From an uncultured Bacilli bacterium (GTDB lineage: Bacteria; Bacillota_I; Bacilli_A; RF39; UBA660), in contig CAKOPG010000023.1 of assembly GCA_934098745.1 (NCBI GenBank), positions 1 through 15,802 on the forward strand: a stretch of DNA of 15,802 nt. Reading direction: 5' to 3'. The notes beneath the pieces were generated by a model, which worked only from the letters and a program-made list of their open reading frames with translations, searched no databases and was not told where the DNA came from. The stretch's first letter is position 1; every line of letters begins with the position of its first letter. A program made the position numbers and the translations under genes. Below, one piece after another: positions 14,594-15,802 of this stretch.

Positions 14594-15802
14594 CTACTTT
14601 AATAATAAACAACTAATTATAGTTAATATCGACATCATAAAACTAATTATCATTATTATACTAAAAGTTACATGTCCTCTACTACGATGTACTGAATCTT
14701 CTTCTAGTAAATATTCACTGTCTCTCTCATTCTTTAACTCTTCTATTAAAGCATCAATTTCTGGTAAAGCTTCCTTATCACCATCTAAATAACGTAAATA
14801 TCTTTTCAATACTTCTTGCATTTTTCTATATCCTACATCGCCGTTTTTAATATCCTTGTTGGCCATATTACAATAGACAAACTCATCATAAGGATAATAT
14901 CCTTTCACCTCATACATGTGGTTTTTTCCATAGTCATGTATCTGATACGTCTTTATAAATTCTTCAAAGCTTTTACCTTCTGAAGCTTCTAGAAAACTTT
15001 TAGCGGCTGACTCCAAAGTACCACCATTTTGTACTATCCAATTCTCAACTCCAACACCACCTAACCCACCTTGACTTGCATCTCTTCGATAAGGTTTATA
15101 ACAACCATTCTTTTTAAATAACATCTTCGCTAAAATAACATTCGCAGCAACTTCATTTTTCATATTGGAGTCTATTTTCTCCATCGTATCCAATCTATCC
15201 TTTAAAGCCATTTCCGTTGAATATTCAACCTTATCATTCTTTTTAATAAAAGTTATATCTAATTTTACTTTACCCATTCCCGGAATCTCTGCCACAACAT
15301 CTCTAAAATCATCTGTTGGTACTGGACTTATATTTAAACTCTTACATATTTGTTCACGAAGATACTTATTTTTTTCTGGCTCTTTTAACCACTCGGCATC
15401 TAATCTAAATATATAGTCAAAATCATAATCATATGGTACATTAGTACCTCTAGCTGATGACCCCGTTTCTAACACTTCAATACTTCCATTAACTATATTA
15501 TTACCTATCTCATTTCTAGCAACCATTTTAGTTCCATTTTCATCAATTACAATCTCTCCTATAGCTTTACTAATAGCTTGATATACCATATTTGATTGTG
15601 CTTTTGTTATTCTTTCATTACTAGGTAAAAATGTTTTAATATCATCGACATATTGTGAATCCCTATGTTCTTTTAAATGATATTCATTTGATCCATAATA
15701 AGAAAGTCCCATCATTTTTTCTTTTAATTCATCATATTCTTTGGCAGAAAAGATAAGATTACCTTCCATATCTACTACCGGAATATAAAAGCCATTCTTA
15801 AC
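14594..15802 (-). CDS. Nucleotidyltransferase with C-terminal membrane anchor (partial, 5' end outside window)
   Basis: The first in-frame ATG is at 15769 (391 residues to the stop), but the frame stays open to the window edge (VKNGFYIPVVD before that Met) and the ATG lacks a good ribosome site, so the gene probably starts further right. Numbered from that Met: GSSARGT (103-109) with YDYDFDY (113-119) form a GS...DxD nucleotidyltransferase site, and Asp171 in KVKLDITF fits the third metal ligand. The following region (KPYRRDASQGGLGGVGVENW, 225-244) recalls the second domain of archaeal-type CCA/OAS-like enzymes. A single hydrophobic segment (about 367-389) at the very end looks like a membrane anchor. 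Options include a cyclic-oligonucleotide (CD-NTase) or OAS-like synthase or an RNA-modifying enzyme; substrate unknown. It has its own terminator. Confidence 0.8.
   Translation of the reverse strand, partial: VKNGFYIPVVDMEGNLIFSAKEYDELKEKMMGLSYYGSNEYHLKEHRDSQYVDDIKTFLPSNERITKAQSNMVYQAISKAIGEIVIDENGTKMVARNEIGNNIVNGSIEVLETGSSARGTNVPYDYDFDYIFRLDAEWLKEPEKNKYLREQICKSLNISPVPTDDFRDVVAEIPGMGKVKLDITFIKKNDKVEYSTEMALKDRLDTMEKIDSNMKNEVAANVILAKMLFKKNGCYKPYRRDASQGGLGGVGVENWIVQNGGTLESAAKSFLEASEGKSFEEFIKTYQIHDYGKNHMYEVKGYYPYDEFVYCNMANKDIKNGDVGYRKMQEVLKRYLRYLDGDKEALPEIDALIEELKNERDSEYLLEEDSVHRSRGHVTFSIIMIISFMMSILTIISCLLLK

Noticed and set aside
1..15802. Mycoplasma-type code in which TGA means Trp
   Set aside because: Trp residues checked in xfp and other genes use TGG, and the comN-like gene ends in TGA with a normal ATGA overlap. 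The standard bacterial code fits.
14594..15802. A full CBASS anti-phage operon
   Set aside because: Only the nucleotidyltransferase is visible. The neighbour in view is xfp, on a separate transcript, and no effector or accessory gene is in the window.

Overview
The window is strongly AT-rich. It reads with the standard bacterial code: TGG is used for Trp and TGA is a real stop. Gene content is that of a walled, single-membrane, low-GC Firmicutes (Bacilli-type) cell: SEDS polymerase, EzrA, fused SecDF, a ComN-like protein, a long Rel enzyme and phosphoketolase. An uncultured host-associated Bacilli lineage near the Mollicutes would fit, but that placement is a guess from style and composition. 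No rRNA, tRNA, CRISPR array, IS element or phage gene is visible, and no gene-free stretch exceeds 300 bases.

Layout, left to right. (1) Positions 1-93 hold two facing terminators. (2) Positions 95-7418, minus strand, form a long co-oriented run read right to left: comN-like, secDF, rel, dtd, ftsW-type SEDS gene, then a broken gene of unknown function (one frameshift and one in-frame stop). Genes overlap or nearly touch, except for a gap before ftsW that has its own possible promoter. (3) A divergent promoter pair at 7435-7513 drives this run leftward and a small RNHCP-domain zinc protein rightward. The zinc protein is the only plus-strand gene. (4) Positions 7823-11276, minus strand: ezrA, then two unusual Asn/Gln-rich proteins, one with an N-terminal membrane anchor and one with a C-terminal anchor. 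(5) Positions 11375-14532: an unrecognised helical protein and phosphoketolase, each with its own promoter and terminator. (6) Positions 14594 to the right edge: the 3' part of a nucleotidyltransferase with a C-terminal membrane anchor, cut by the window end.

Several genes serve the envelope and division: SecDF helps protein export, the SEDS protein polymerises glycan strands, and EzrA controls Z-ring placement. Rel sets (p)ppGpp levels, Dtd removes D-amino acids from tRNA, and phosphoketolase makes acetyl phosphate from sugar phosphates.

The least explained parts are the two Asn/Gln-rich anchored proteins beside ezrA, the membrane-anchored nucleotidyltransferase, and the orphan gene between ezrA and phosphoketolase. 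Most recognisable promoters predict very short leaders of about 10-20 nt, which helps fix several start codons. All family calls come from motifs read by eye; no database search was possible.
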